Positions 7,722-15,847 of a stretch of 36,602 nucleotides of DNA are shown piece by piece. The stretch covers positions 1 through 36,602 of the forward strand of contig JAFSPA010000014.1 of the NCBI GenBank assembly GCA_017443145.1, read 5' to 3'. The DNA is from Paludibacteraceae bacterium (GTDB lineage: Bacteria; Bacteroidota; Bacteroidia; Bacteroidales; Paludibacteraceae). The translations under genes were made by a program, and so were the position numbers. The notes beneath the pieces were generated by a model. The model did no database searches and had not been told where the DNA came from. It saw only the letters and a list, made by a program, of their open reading frames with translations. Position 1 is the first letter of the stretch; each line of letters starts with the position of its first letter.

Positions 7722-9038
7722 TTAGTGCAACACTTGCAGACCCACTAACTGGTCTGCACGACTGCCGAAAGGACGATAATAAACATAGATCGTATATTCG
7801 TTCTCGGTTTCCCAATGTGATCCTTCAGTACGCTGGAGGGTTACTTTTTTATCCTCGCTGGAAACAAACCAATACTGATAATCATACCCGCCTTGTTTAA
7901 CTAAAGCATTAAGCCAGTAACACTTACGGCTGTTATCGTACTGCATTCGGTTACGCGGACCCAAACTATTCTCAAACAGGTCTCCACCCACATATACAAT
8001 GCCGTCAAACCACGGATTTGGTGCAGGAACAGTCCAGTGCACCCACATGTACTCTGCTTCCGTATCGATGTCGTAGAGCGTACGCTCGGCGTTCACAAGC
8101 CACTGCCCATCCACATCGTACTCGTGTATATACGCCCCCGTGCGGAACGGCTCGGCAAAAAGCAGCGCGTGGTAGTCATTTCGGTCGTGTGTGATGCGAT
8201 CAACCCCTGTGCCGGCAAAATAGTTCGAATAGGTGTCGAAATGCCGATACTCGTTTCCACCTTCGAAAATGAGCGCCTTGCAATTAGTAAAGCGGAGCTT
8301 ATTACTCTCAATAAAATTAGGTTTAGGCGCATAAGCCTGATTATCGTAACGTCCGTTCTGCCGAACGACAATGAAGTACTCCGTCATCTGACCATTGACA
8401 GCGGATAGCTGACGGCTGATATCTATATCCAGCTGCTGATAGCGCTTATTAATCTCGATATCGGTATTAGGCCTCACTTTCGCTGTAATCGTCGTTGTAG
8501 GCTCCACTACGCTGAAACACAAAAAAGCAATCGTCTTATCCTCATCGCCATCCTCATATATCTTAAGCGCATAATTGCCCGAAGCCGTCAGACGCATATC
8601 CTCATTCGGAAAGACAAAAGAATAGTGGGTGTATAGTTGACTTGTATTGAGCGAATGCTCGTACTCAGTGATGTCCTGCGTTGTGAATCCCGCTACATAC
8701 TCAGAACTGCTCAAACCGCTCTCTGTGCCGTCAGCATTGAGGTGGAGCAGGGTATAAGTATACTGCTTCGTCTCGTGACTCAGTTCGTCAAAGCTAATCT
8801 CTAATAAGTGCTGCTGCGTATCTCCCTCACCGCCCAACTCTTCGCCAATAGGCTTCACCAAGAACGGACGAACAGGATTACCGCCTATCGGTTCCATCGT
8901 ACGCGAATCGACATAACGCATACGCAATGTCTTCACCGTCTCCGGCGTCAGCACCTTCGTCCGATACGCAACACCGGCCGACTGAACAGACACCGTCACA
9001 GCGCACAAAAAGACTACTATGGACAGAATAGTACGCAT
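7722..9038 (-). CDS. Type IX secretion system plug-family protein (DUF5103)
   Basis: 438 aa with a signal peptide (MRTILSIVVFLCAVTVSVQSA). The body has the DUF5103 pattern: L-R-M-R-Y-V-D-S at about 38, H-L-L-E-I-S-F-D-E-L followed by Y-T-Y-T-L-L-H-L-N-A-D-G, the G-F-T-T-Q-D-I-T-E-Y-E-H-S segment, L-Y-T-H-Y-S-F-V-F-P-N, and a C-terminal domain with G-G-Y-D-Y-Q-Y-W-F-V and Y-Y-R-P-F-G-S-R-A-D. A protein of this family plugs the periplasmic face of the SprA translocon of Flavobacterium. The proposed role is therefore to seal the T9SS channel when idle; that is family knowledge. It is monocistronic with its own promoter (9059-9090), and no other T9SS gene is adjacent. Confidence 0.8.
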   Translation of the reverse strand: MRTILSIVVFLCAVTVSVQSAGVAYRTKVLTPETVKTLRMRYVDSRTMEPIGGNPVRPFLVKPIGEELGGEGDTQQHLLEISFDELSHETKQYTYTLLHLNADGTESGLSSSEYVAGFTTQDITEYEHSLNTSQLYTHYSFVFPNEDMRLTASGNYALKIYEDGDEDKTIAFLCFSVVEPTTTITAKVRPNTDIEINKRYQQLDIDISRQLSAVNGQMTEYFIVVRQNGRYDNQAYAPKPNFIESNKLRFTNCKALIFEGGNEYRHFDTYSNYFAGTGVDRITHDRNDYHALLFAEPFRTGAYIHEYDVDGQWLVNAERTLYDIDTEAEYMWVHWTVPAPNPWFDGIVYVGGDLFENSLGPRNRMQYDNSRKCYWLNALVKQGGYDYQYWFVSSEDKKVTLQRTEGSHWETENEYTIYVYYRPFGSRADQLVGLQVLH

Positions 9039-9058
9039 TTACATAGCCATTTCGCCTG

Positions 9059-9090
9059 CAAAAGTACAAATTTTGTACCAATTGTGCAAA
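9059..9090 (-). promoter_or_regulatory. Promoter of the T9SS plug gene
   Basis: On the minus strand TTTG (9087-9090), 20 bp, TACTTTTG (9059-9066), about 20 bp upstream of the start codon at 9038. It lies back to back with the tRNA promoter. Confidence 0.7.
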
Positions 9091-9105
9091 AAAAATGCAA
9101 AATAT

Positions 9106-9136
9106 TTTGGTATTTCAAAAAAAAACACTACTTTTG
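9106..9136 (+). promoter_or_regulatory. Promoter of the tRNA-Thr/tRNA-Ser transcript
   Basis: TTTG at 9106-9109, a 19-bp A-rich spacer, TACTTTTG at 9129-9136, ending 32 bp before the first tRNA. Confidence 0.7.
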
Positions 9137-9168
9137 CAGCCGCTTTTGCGAAAAAGCACTTACACATT

Positions 9169-9241
<73 letters not shown>

Positions 9242-9246
9242 CAACA

Positions 9247-9335
9247 GGAAAGTTGTCTGAGTGGTCGAAAGAGCCACACTCGAAATGTGGTGTACGCATT
9301 ACGTCGTACCGGGGGTTCGAATCCCTCACTTTCCG
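9247..9335 (+). tRNA. tRNA-Ser (anticodon CGA)
   Basis: 89 nt with a long variable arm, as expected for class II serine tRNA. The acceptor GGAAAGT (9247-9253) pairs with ACTTTCC (9328-9334), with discriminator G. The anticodon loop CTCGAAA gives CGA, reading TCG. Five bases separate it from tRNA-Thr, so they are co-transcribed. The CCA end is not encoded. Confidence 0.95.
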
Positions 9336-9349
9336 CAAACAAAAGTTAA

Positions 9350-9394
9350 AACCTGTCTGTCCAAGTTTACTTGAGCAAGCAGGTCTTTTGTTTT
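9350..9394 (+). terminator. Likely terminator of the tRNA transcript
   Basis: ACCTG (9351-9355) pairs with CAGGT (9380-9384), with an inner CAAG/CTTG stem (9362-9373), followed by CTTTTGTTTT. It lies just after tRNA-Ser and before the convergent rlmB stop. Confidence 0.65.
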
Positions 9395-9427
9395 GGTTGC
9401 AAGGATGCCATCGGCAGACTGTTGGGA

Positions 9428-10210
9428 TTACGCAGAAATCCCTCTTTGTCTTACAACCTCATAAATGAACACTCCCGCGGCAACGGAGACATTCAGTGAC
9501 TCAATTGTGCCAACCATCGGTATGCGCACTTGTTCGTCGCACAGTTTGAGGTTCTCCTCGTAGATACCTTTCTCCTCGTTACCCATCACTATCGCTACCG
9601 GCAGAGTCATCTCCGCTTCCGTGTAATTGCGCTTCGTATGTTCCGTCGCTGCCACTAACTTTATCCCGCTCTCACGAAGGTAGCGCAGCGCATTCTGCAT
9701 ATTATCCACCTTGCATACCGGAAGCGAGTGGAGTGCTCCAGCAGACGCTTTGATGGCATCACCATTAACCGCTGCACCGCCGCGAGTACCTATTATAAGC
9801 GCATCCACACCCGCGCAGGAGCACGTACGAGCGATGGCACCGAAATTGCGCACATCAGTCACACCGTCCAGCACCACTAAGAATGGCACTTTACCTGCCT
9901 CAAACAGGTTCTGCACCATATCTTCCACGCGGTAAAACTCAATCGGGCTTAGAAAAGCAATCACACCCTGATGGTTTTTGTCCGTATATTGGTTCAGTTT
10001 CTCCACAGGCACACGTTGAACCGCTGCCATCAGCTGGTGGGCATTAAGTTTATCTATCAACTCGCGACCGATAGACGATGACATGTCGCGACGCAGCAAA
10101 ATCTTATCCAGCACCTTACCTGCATCCAATGCCTCTATCACGGCGCGGATACCGAAAATCATTTCTTTCTCTTTGGGTCGACGGGTGTCGTAGTTCTTCT
10201 TAGGAAACAT
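9428..10210 (-). CDS. rlmB: 23S rRNA guanosine-2'-O-methyltransferase RlmB (TrmH/SPOUT family)
   Basis: 260 aa. The N-terminal substrate-binding domain starts I-F-G-I-R-A-V-I-E-A-L-D (about 18-29) and carries the family's H-Q-G-V-I-A segment. The SPOUT catalytic domain has the three TrmH motifs: L-D-G-V-T-D-V-R-N-F-G-A-I-A-R-T (Asn and Arg for catalysis), V-M-G-N-E-E-K-G-I and I-P-M-V-G-T-I-E-S-L-N-V-S-V-A. It uses S-adenosylmethionine to methylate ribose of a G in the 23S peptidyl-transferase region (G2251 in E. coli); exact target assumed from family. It is the last gene of the EEP-queH-rlmB run, 3 bp after queH. The upstream basic residues (KKNYDTRRPKEKE) suit RNA binding. Confidence 0.9.
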   Translation of the reverse strand: MFPKKNYDTRRPKEKEMIFGIRAVIEALDAGKVLDKILLRRDMSSSIGRELIDKLNAHQLMAAVQRVPVEKLNQYTDKNHQGVIAFLSPIEFYRVEDMVQNLFEAGKVPFLVVLDGVTDVRNFGAIARTCSCAGVDALIIGTRGGAAVNGDAIKASAGALHSLPVCKVDNMQNALRYLRESGIKLVAATEHTKRNYTEAEMTLPVAIVMGNEEKGIYEENLKLCDEQVRIPMVGTIESLNVSVAAGVFIYEVVRQRGISA

Positions 10211-10213
10211 GCT

Positions 10214-10825
10214 TTATTCTGTTTTATTCGGATTACTAAATTCGCAGCCGCAGAACAGTTGATTGTAAAAATTATACTCTTTGAGCAATTCGTTCCTCCG
10301 CTCCTGCAGGCCATCTTTGCGCCAGTTTTGCGCCCAGAATTGTACCGGCTCATGCACTACACTGTCCGACGGATACTTATTCACCATCTCTGCCGCGCGT
10401 AGTCCTGCCGCATTTATCTGCTCCAAATCCTTCCAGCGCGACGAAGCCAGAGTCGTGGCAAAATAGGGTATATCCATCTCCTGTGCCTTACGAGCAGTTG
10501 CAAACAGCCGATGGTAGAAACACTCCGCACACCGTTTACCGCGTTCCGGCTCATTCTCTAAGCCCTTCACGTACCACAGCCAGGCGGCATGATCATAATC
10601 GCCGTCAATCCACTCTATGCCCAGACTCTCGGCATGTCGCTTACTCTCGTTCTTACGGATCTCGTATTCTTCACGCGGAAAGATATTCGGGTTGTAGTAG
10701 AATATAGTTGGGCGTATATCGTGCGCCAGCAGCCATTCGACAATAGCCGACGAACACGGCGCACAGCATGCGTGCAGCAACACTTCCGACAATCCCTCCG
10801 GCACTATGATACTTGACTTACTCAA
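10214..10825 (-). CDS. queH: Epoxyqueuosine reductase QueH
   Basis: 203 aa. It has the QueH (formerly DUF208) hallmarks: L-H-A-C-C-A-P-C near residue 18-24, F-Y-Y-N-P-N-I-F-P with E-Y-E-I-R-K at about 42-57, a C-A-E-C-F-Y-H-R-L segment, and F-C-G-C-E near the C-terminus. These Cys residues hold an Fe-S cluster and the active dithiol. It reduces epoxyqueuosine to queuosine in the wobble base of tRNAs for Tyr, His, Asn and Asp, replacing the B12-dependent QueG. The start is uncertain: no ATG precedes the first Cys motif, so TTG at 10825 (overlapping the upstream gene by 8 bp) or GTG at 10804 must serve. Translational coupling to the upstream gene is likely. Confidence 0.85.
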   Translation of the reverse strand: MSKSSIIVPEGLSEVLLHACCAPCSSAIVEWLLAHDIRPTIFYYNPNIFPREEYEIRKNESKRHAESLGIEWIDGDYDHAAWLWYVKGLENEPERGKRCAECFYHRLFATARKAQEMDIPYFATTLASSRWKDLEQINAAGLRAAEMVNKYPSDSVVHEPVQFWAQNWRKDGLQERRNELLKEYNFYNQLFCGCEFSNPNKTE

Positions 10826-11867
10826 CGCGCGACCCCATTATATTATACGTCTGGCCGTTGTGCATGATATACATCTTGCCATTGATAACCACTTTGTGGG
10901 CAGCAGGGATGGTCGTGCTCACATGGTTCACGTTCGTCTCTTCCTGCTCTTCCAAATTCAGACCTACCACCACTGCATCATGGTCGGAATACTCGTATTG
11001 CCAACTATTGGCATATTCGCCGTTATTGATGTTAAAGGCCGCTGCGCCGGTAATCTGTGCTGCCATGGTGGAGTTAGCCATCACATGGTCCAGAATACCT
11101 TTTTCGCCGTAGTAATTGTACGTGTATGCGTCGGGATTATATTTAACCAGTTGCTCTTCGTATCCGGCTTTCTGGAGCTCAATAACAGGTTGCTCTCCCA
11201 TATATGAGTTCAAATCACCCATGATAAGAATATCCGGGTCATCGGTAAGCGAATTGAGTGTAGACAGCAAATAGGACACGTTCGTCAGACGTTTAGATTC
11301 GCCTCCATCAGCAGTACCATCTTTTGCTTTGAAGTGGTTGCCGGAGAGGTAGAAGTATTCACCAGTCTCGTTCTCGTAAAACAGCTGAATACGCATACGA
11401 GCCACATAGTCTCCACTATAATATGGTGAGAAACTGCTGCCAATGGCTGAAAGTTTGTCGTAGTTATACACAAAACCCGTCTTAATGGATTGATAGTTGC
11501 CGGCGGAAGCCACCTCGGGATTGAATGTGTCCAGCACGTAGGTGAAACTCTGTCCGGTCAAAGTGCTCATCGCACTAGAGAGATAGATAAGCAGATTTTC
11601 ATTATTACGTCCTACTTCGCACATCACAATAATATCTGCCTGGAGTGCATTAAACACATTGGCCATTTTGTTTGTCTTTTCCTCAAATTCCTCGTCGGTC
11701 CAACAAGTTTTGTTTGTTGCATCATAATTGTTGTGGTAATTCTTGGCATTTTGTCCTACGATATGCAGGCGAGCATCGCCTACATTCGGTAACGCAATAG
11801 GGCTATCCCACGCAAAAAGACTGCTACATACAGCCATCAGGCTGATAAAGGTGCATACTTTTTTCAT
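10818..11867 (-). CDS. Secreted endonuclease/exonuclease/phosphatase-family protein with short C-terminal tail signal
   Basis: 349 aa from the ATG at 11867 (an ATG four codons upstream is less likely because MKKVCTFISLMAVCSSLFA is a standard signal peptide). EEP motifs are visible: C-E-V-G-R-N-N at about 87, S-G-N-H-F-K-A, M-G-D-L-N-S-Y, I-L-D-H-V and the final Y-S-D-H-D-A-V-V. These are the metal and phosphate ligands of extracellular DNases and related phosphodiesterases, so an exported nuclease is the best guess, though phosphatase or sphingomyelinase activity cannot be excluded. The last 25 residues (A-H-K-V-V-I-N-G... Y-N-I-M-G-S-R-V-E) match the tails of the proteins at 18129 and 19789. 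It is first in the operon with queH and rlmB, an odd pairing of a secreted enzyme with RNA modification genes. Confidence 0.85.
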   Translation of the reverse strand: MKKVCTFISLMAVCSSLFAWDSPIALPNVGDARLHIVGQNAKNYHNNYDATNKTCWTDEEFEEKTNKMANVFNALQADIIVMCEVGRNNENLLIYLSSAMSTLTGQSFTYVLDTFNPEVASAGNYQSIKTGFVYNYDKLSAIGSSFSPYYSGDYVARMRIQLFYENETGEYFYLSGNHFKAKDGTADGGESKRLTNVSYLLSTLNSLTDDPDILIMGDLNSYMGEQPVIELQKAGYEEQLVKYNPDAYTYNYYGEKGILDHVMANSTMAAQITGAAAFNINNGEYANSWQYEYSDHDAVVVGLNLEEQEETNVNHVSTTIPAAHKVVINGKMYIMHNGQTYNIMGSRVE

Positions 11868-11898
11868 AGCGATATACATTTAAATTCATTTAGCGCGG

Positions 11899-11930
11899 CA
11901 AAGATACTGCTTTTTTTACATATATGCAAA
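11899..11930 (-). promoter_or_regulatory. Promoter of the EEP-queH-rlmB operon
   Basis: On the minus strand TTTG (11927-11930), a 20-bp spacer and TATCTTTG (11899-11906), about 32 bp before the start at 11867. The -33 box forms part of the palindrome at 11923-11940. Confidence 0.7.
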
Positions 11931-11940
11931 TATTTGCATA
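11923..11940. promoter_or_regulatory. 18-bp perfect palindrome between divergent promoters
   Basis: TATGCAAATATTTGCATA is a perfect inverted repeat. It overlaps the -33 box of the minus-strand promoter and ends 15 bp before the -33 box of the plus-strand promoter (11956). It could be an operator for a dimeric regulator. The half site ATTTGCAT also appears at the -33 boxes at 1763 and 2431, so it may partly reflect the promoter consensus. Confidence 0.45.
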
Positions 11941-11955
11941 AAAAACGTATTTTTC

Positions 11956-11986
11956 TTGCACATCTCAAAAAAAAGCAGTAATTTTG
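11956..11986 (+). promoter_or_regulatory. Promoter of the C_GCAxxG-lpdA-nadA-mnmA-MATE-NUDIX run
   Basis: TTG at 11956-11958, a 20-bp spacer with an A-tract and TAATTTTG at 11979-11986, 20 bp before the ATG at 12007. Confidence 0.75.
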
Positions 11987-12006
11987 CAGCGCAAAATTGT
12001 GTGAAT

Positions 12007-12471
12007 ATGACAAACGAAGAGATTGAACGTCGGGCGGAACGAGCCAAAGAACTGTTCAAACAAGGTTTTAACTGCTCCCAGTCAGTTTTCGCAGCTTGCT
12101 GCGATATATATGGCATCACGGACGAGAAGTTGGCTCTACGGCTGGCTGCGTCGTTTGGCGGCGGAATAGGTCGGATGCGTCTAACCTGCGGAGCGGCTTG
12201 TGGTATGTTTATGCTCGCCGGACTCGAAAAGGGTAGTGCCACTCCTGGTGACCATGACGGCAAGATGGCTAACTACGCGCTGGTGCAAGACTTGGCGCAG
12301 GACTTCAAGAACACCTACGGCTCACTGACTTGTGCCGAACTATTAGGTATCGCTCCTAAGCCGCAAGACCCGACTCCCGAAGCGCGGACTGCGGCTTACT
12401 ACGAGAAGCGTCCCTGCGTCGAGATGATCGGCGAGGCAGTACGTATTTATCTTCGTAAAACGCAAGCTTAA
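12007..12471 (+). CDS. C_GCAxxG_C_C-family putative redox protein
   Basis: 154 aa from the ATG at 12007. A longer reading frame from a TTG at 11956 is rejected because that TTG is the promoter -33 box. The protein is helical and soluble. It has the family's Cys pattern: G-F-N-C-S-Q-S-V (Cys 23), G-G-G-I-G-R-M followed by C-G-A-A-C-G (Cys 61 and 65), then a Cys in L-T-C-A-E-L-L-G and another in R-P-C-V-E-M. The family is thought to be redox-active or metal binding from its conserved cysteines; the substrate is unknown. Cys 65 is an extra one within the motif. It leads a plus-strand run that continues with lpdA and nadA. Confidence 0.8.
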   Translation: MTNEEIERRAERAKELFKQGFNCSQSVFAACCDIYGITDEKLALRLAASFGGGIGRMRLTCGAACGMFMLAGLEKGSATPGDHDGKMANYALVQDLAQDFKNTYGSLTCAELLGIAPKPQDPTPEARTAAYYEKRPCVEMIGEAVRIYLRKTQA

Positions 12472-12525
12472 CTCATTAAACATTAACTCCTTAACTCACT
12501 AATTCGTTAATTCATTAAACAAAAT

Positions 12526-13851
12526 ATGAAATATTATTTGGCCATATTAGGTGGTGGCCCTGCAGGCTACACGGCTGCCGAAATAGCCTCTAAAGCAGGT
12601 AAAGATGTTATTCTCTTTGAGCAAAATGCTTTAGGTGGCACATGCCTCAATGTGGGCTGTATTCCCACAAAAACGCTACTCTACAGCGCAAAACAGTACG
12701 TCAACGCTACCCACGGCGACAAATACGGCGTTACGGCTGAAAACGTCTCTTTTGACTATGTCAAAATGCAGCAACGCAAGACCAAAGTAGTGCGCAAACT
12801 TGTGGCAGGAATCCGTGCTAAACTCAATAATGAGCATTGCACGGTCATTAATGGCGCAGCAAAAGTCATCAACCGCACAGACGAGTTAGTGACTATCTCC
12901 TGCGAAGACGAGCAATTCGAAGCAGAAAATCTGCTTATCTGTACCGGTTCAACGAACTTCGTACCGCCTATTCCGGGCATAAAAGACAACGATCACGTCT
13001 GGGATTCCACTGCTGCATTAGACGCCAAAGAGTTGCCCCAATCGATAGCAATAATAGGTGGTGGCGTCATTGGCATGGAGTTCGCCACACTATATCACGA
13101 ATTAGGCGTGCCCGTTACCGTTATCGAAGCTATGCCGACTATTTTGCCCAATATCGACCAAGACATCGTGACAATCCTGCGCGAGAAATACGAAAAAGCA
13201 GGCATTAAGATTCTCACTTCCACTAAAGTGGTTGAAATAAACGGTGGAGCGCTCAAAGTGGAGAGTGGGGAAGTTATCGAAGCCGACAAAATCCTCGTAT
13301 CTGTCGGCCGCAGAGCCAACCTACAGGGCCTTGAGGCGCTCACAGACCTTGAGTTCAATCGCGGCGCAATAGTCGTAGACGACTTCATGAAAACGAACCT
13401 GCCGAATGTGTACGCTGCCGGCGATGTCACAGGCAAAATCATGTTGGCACATGTGGCAAGCCGTCAAGCCGAAGTGGCTGTAGGGCGCATGCTCAAACAG
13501 ATTCCCGTGCAACGCATCGCCTATAACGCTATTCCATCCGTCGTCTATACCAACCCCGAGATAGCCTGCGTGGGTATTACCGAAAAGGACTTCGACGCCG
13601 AGGTAAAGACCCTTCCGATGACCTTCAGCGGACGCTTTGTCGCAGAAAACGAAGGCGAGACGGGACTCTGTAAAATGTTGATAGACAAGAAATCACACTC
13701 CGTACTCGGCGTGCACATGATTGGTAATCCCTGCTCGGAGTTCGTGGCTGCCGCATCGTTTGCAGTGCGGATGGGCTACACGGTTGACGAGTTCAAACAA
13801 GTCGTCTTCCCGCATCCGACCGTAAGTGAAATATTAAAGGAAATACTATGA
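12526..13851 (+). CDS. lpdA: Dihydrolipoyl dehydrogenase
   Basis: 441 aa, slightly shorter than the usual 460-475. An FAD-binding G-G-G-P-A-G-Y-T-A-A (9-18), the redox pair in G-G-T-C-L-N-V-G-C-I-P-T-K (Cys 40 and 45), an NAD-binding I-I-G-G-G-V-I-G-M-E-F-A at the middle, the second FAD motif V-Y-A-A-G-D-V-T-G, and the C-terminal P-H-P-T-V-S-E with the catalytic His are all present. It reoxidises lipoyl groups of 2-oxoacid dehydrogenases or the glycine cleavage system. No partner E1/E2 or gcv gene is in the window, so the complex it serves cannot be told. The upstream 54 bp hold short imperfect repeats of TTAACTC/TTAAAC. It overlaps nadA by 4 bp (ATGA). Confidence 0.92.
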   Translation: MKYYLAILGGGPAGYTAAEIASKAGKDVILFEQNALGGTCLNVGCIPTKTLLYSAKQYVNATHGDKYGVTAENVSFDYVKMQQRKTKVVRKLVAGIRAKLNNEHCTVINGAAKVINRTDELVTISCEDEQFEAENLLICTGSTNFVPPIPGIKDNDHVWDSTAALDAKELPQSIAIIGGGVIGMEFATLYHELGVPVTVIEAMPTILPNIDQDIVTILREKYEKAGIKILTSTKVVEINGGALKVESGEVIEADKILVSVGRRANLQGLEALTDLEFNRGAIVVDDFMKTNLPNVYAAGDVTGKIMLAHVASRQAEVAVGRMLKQIPVQRIAYNAIPSVVYTNPEIACVGITEKDFDAEVKTLPMTFSGRFVAENEGETGLCKMLIDKKSHSVLGVHMIGNPCSEFVAAASFAVRMGYTVDEFKQVVFPHPTVSEILKEIL

Positions 13852-14780
13852 TACAGGAGCAAATTAGGGAGCTGGCCAAGCAGAAGAATGCCATCATCTT
13901 GGCGCATTACTACCAGCGTGCCGAGATTCAGGATGTAGCCGATTTTATCGGCGACTCGCTTGCCTTAGCACAGAAAGCTGCACAGACGGATGCCGACATC
14001 CTCGTCATGTGTGGTGTCCACTTCATGGCCGAGACGGCAAAGATACTGTGCCCGAACAAGAAAGTGCTGATACCGGACCCGACTGCCGGTTGCTCGTTAG
14101 CCGACAGTTGTAAGGCGGAAGACCTTGCTGCGTGGAAAACGCAACACCCTGACTATCAGGTCGTTTCGTACGTCAACACCTCTGCCGCTGTGAAAGCCCT
14201 GACCGACGTAGTGGTCACCAGCAGCAATGCGCTTAAGATAGTCAATCACTTGCCTGAGGACGCGAAGATTCTCTTCGGTCCGGACCAAAATCTCGGTGCA
14301 TATATCAACTCTGTCACTGGTCGCGAGATGGAGCTATGGAACGGTTGCTGCCATGTGCACTCCCGTTTCTCGGTGGAGGCGCTGCTCAATCTCAAGCAGC
14401 AATATCCACAGGCAAAAGTGCTGGCGCATCCTGAGTGCAAACAAGTCATACTCAACCTCGCGGACGTCATCGGCAGCACGCAAGCCATACTGAACTACGT
14501 AAAGCAACACCCTGCAGAGAAGGACTTTATCGTTGTTACCGAAAGTGGTATTCTGCATGAGATGCGCAAGGCTTGTCCGGAAGCGAACCTTATTCCCGTG
14601 CCGCCGGAAGTGACGGAAGGAGTAGGCTGCTCCTGCAACGAATGCGAGTTCATGCGGCAGAACACGCTCCAGAAACTCTACGACTGCCTGCTCAACGAAT
14701 CGAACGAGGTTATTGTGCCTGCAGACATAGCCGCGCAAGCCGTTAAACCCATACAAAAAATGCTTGAATGGTCTAAATAA
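13848..14780 (+). CDS. nadA: Quinolinate synthase NadA
   Basis: 310 aa. It makes quinolinate from iminoaspartate and dihydroxyacetone phosphate in NAD synthesis, with a [4Fe-4S] cluster. Visible motifs: A-H-Y-Y-Q-R-A-E-I-Q-D-V-A-D at about 20-33, G-D-S-L-A-L-A, C-G-V-H-F-M-A-E-T-A (about 63-72), P-D-P-T-A-G-C-S-L-A-D-S, F-G-P-D-Q-N-L-G, H-P-E-C and G-C-S-C-N-E-C-E-F-M near the end. The family's usual cluster cysteines lie in these motifs. The start overlaps the lpdA stop (ATGA), so the two are translationally coupled. nadB and nadC are not in the window. Confidence 0.95.
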   Translation: MIQEQIRELAKQKNAIILAHYYQRAEIQDVADFIGDSLALAQKAAQTDADILVMCGVHFMAETAKILCPNKKVLIPDPTAGCSLADSCKAEDLAAWKTQHPDYQVVSYVNTSAAVKALTDVVVTSSNALKIVNHLPEDAKILFGPDQNLGAYINSVTGREMELWNGCCHVHSRFSVEALLNLKQQYPQAKVLAHPECKQVILNLADVIGSTQAILNYVKQHPAEKDFIVVTESGILHEMRKACPEANLIPVPPEVTEGVGCSCNECEFMRQNTLQKLYDCLLNESNEVIVPADIAAQAVKPIQKMLEWSK

Positions 14781-14800
14781 TGCTAAAAGGTTAAAGGTGA

Positions 14801-15847
14801 ATGGCTAAAGGGAAAGTCCTCATAGCAATGTCGGGTGGTATTGACAGCTCTGTAGCTGCCATGCTGCTCTTGGAACAAGGCTACGATTTAGTCGGTGTCA
14901 CTTTCCGTACGTTCGATTCCATCCGCGAGAGCTGTCTGGCAAAGGAGAAAGGCTGCTGTTCCATCGAGTCCATCATGGAAGCCAAACACTTGGCCGAACA
15001 GTTGGGCTTTGAGCACCATATACTAGACTTCCGCGAGACTTTCCGCAAGCACGTAATCGCTAATTTCGTCGATGAATACCGCCGCGGACGCACGCCAAAC
15101 CCTTGTGTACTGTGTAATTCGCATATCAAATGGGGCGAATTGATGGCTGCTGCAGATGAATATGGCTGCGATTTTATTGCTACGGGACATTACGCTCGTA
15201 TAACTCAGAAAAATGGCCATTATTTCTTGCGTAAGGCAGTCGATACGCATAAGGATCAGACATATTTCTTGTGGATGCTGAGTGAAGAGAATTTACGTCG
15301 GACGATGTTTCCTTTGGGTGACTTAACCAAAGAGCAGGTTCGTGCTATTGCCCTGCAGCATGGTTTTGAGAAACTCTCCAAGAAACGTGAGTCACAGGAG
15401 ATTTGCTTTGTTGCGGACAATAACTACCGTTCGTTCTTAGCCTCTGAAGGGGTAGAGACCTCTGTCGGAGACTATATCGACGCAGACGGTAAAGTATTGG
15501 GCAAACATAATGGATATACTTGCTATACCATCGGTCAGCGCAAAGGTCTCGGTATCGCTTTAGGCTATCCGGCTTTCGTAACGAAGATTGATGCAGAACG
15601 CAATCAAGTGACTATTGGTACACATGACGAATTATATACAAACGAGGTGCGAATAATAGACAATAAGTTTCTTGGCGACTCTTCGCAGCCCGTGTTCGCG
15701 CAAATACGTTATCGCAGCCAACCAAGCGAAGCACGCTATAAAGATGGAGTTTTGACCTTCAAAGAACCTGTTTGGGCCGTTACACCCGGACAGTCGGTTG
15801 TTATCTATCAAAACGATTTATTAGTTGGAGGAGGATTGATTGAGTAG
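14801..15847 (+). CDS. mnmA: tRNA 2-thiouridine(34) synthase MnmA
   Basis: 348 aa. A PP-loop ATPase start A-M-S-G-G-I-D-S-S-V-A-A (about 9-20), the catalytic Cys region T-P-N-P-C-V-L-C-N, A-T-G-H-Y-A-R, K-D-Q-T-Y-F-L-W, S-Q-E-I-C-F-V with the second catalytic Cys, and a C-terminal beta domain starting near Y-T-I-G-Q-R-K-G-L-G-I. It adds sulfur to U34 of Lys, Glu and Gln tRNAs. The gap to nadA is 20 bp and has a short repeat-like TAAAGG run. The stop overlaps the TTG start of the MATE gene by 8 bp. Confidence 0.93.
   Translation: MAKGKVLIAMSGGIDSSVAAMLLLEQGYDLVGVTFRTFDSIRESCLAKEKGCCSIESIMEAKHLAEQLGFEHHILDFRETFRKHVIANFVDEYRRGRTPNPCVLCNSHIKWGELMAAADEYGCDFIATGHYARITQKNGHYFLRKAVDTHKDQTYFLWMLSEENLRRTMFPLGDLTKEQVRAIALQHGFEKLSKKRESQEICFVADNNYRSFLASEGVETSVGDYIDADGKVLGKHNGYTCYTIGQRKGLGIALGYPAFVTKIDAERNQVTIGTHDELYTNEVRIIDNKFLGDSSQPVFAQIRYRSQPSEARYKDGVLTFKEPVWAVTPGQSVVIYQNDLLVGGGLIE

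Noticed and set aside
8037..8408. Open frames on the plus strand opposite the plug gene (also 8808-9206)
   Set aside because: They are mirror frames of a well-supported secreted protein and lack promoters and recognisable features.
11956..12006. Longer N-terminus of the C_GCAxxG protein from a TTG
   Set aside because: The TTG is the -33 box and the extra codons run through the -7 box; the ATG at 12007 fits the family start.
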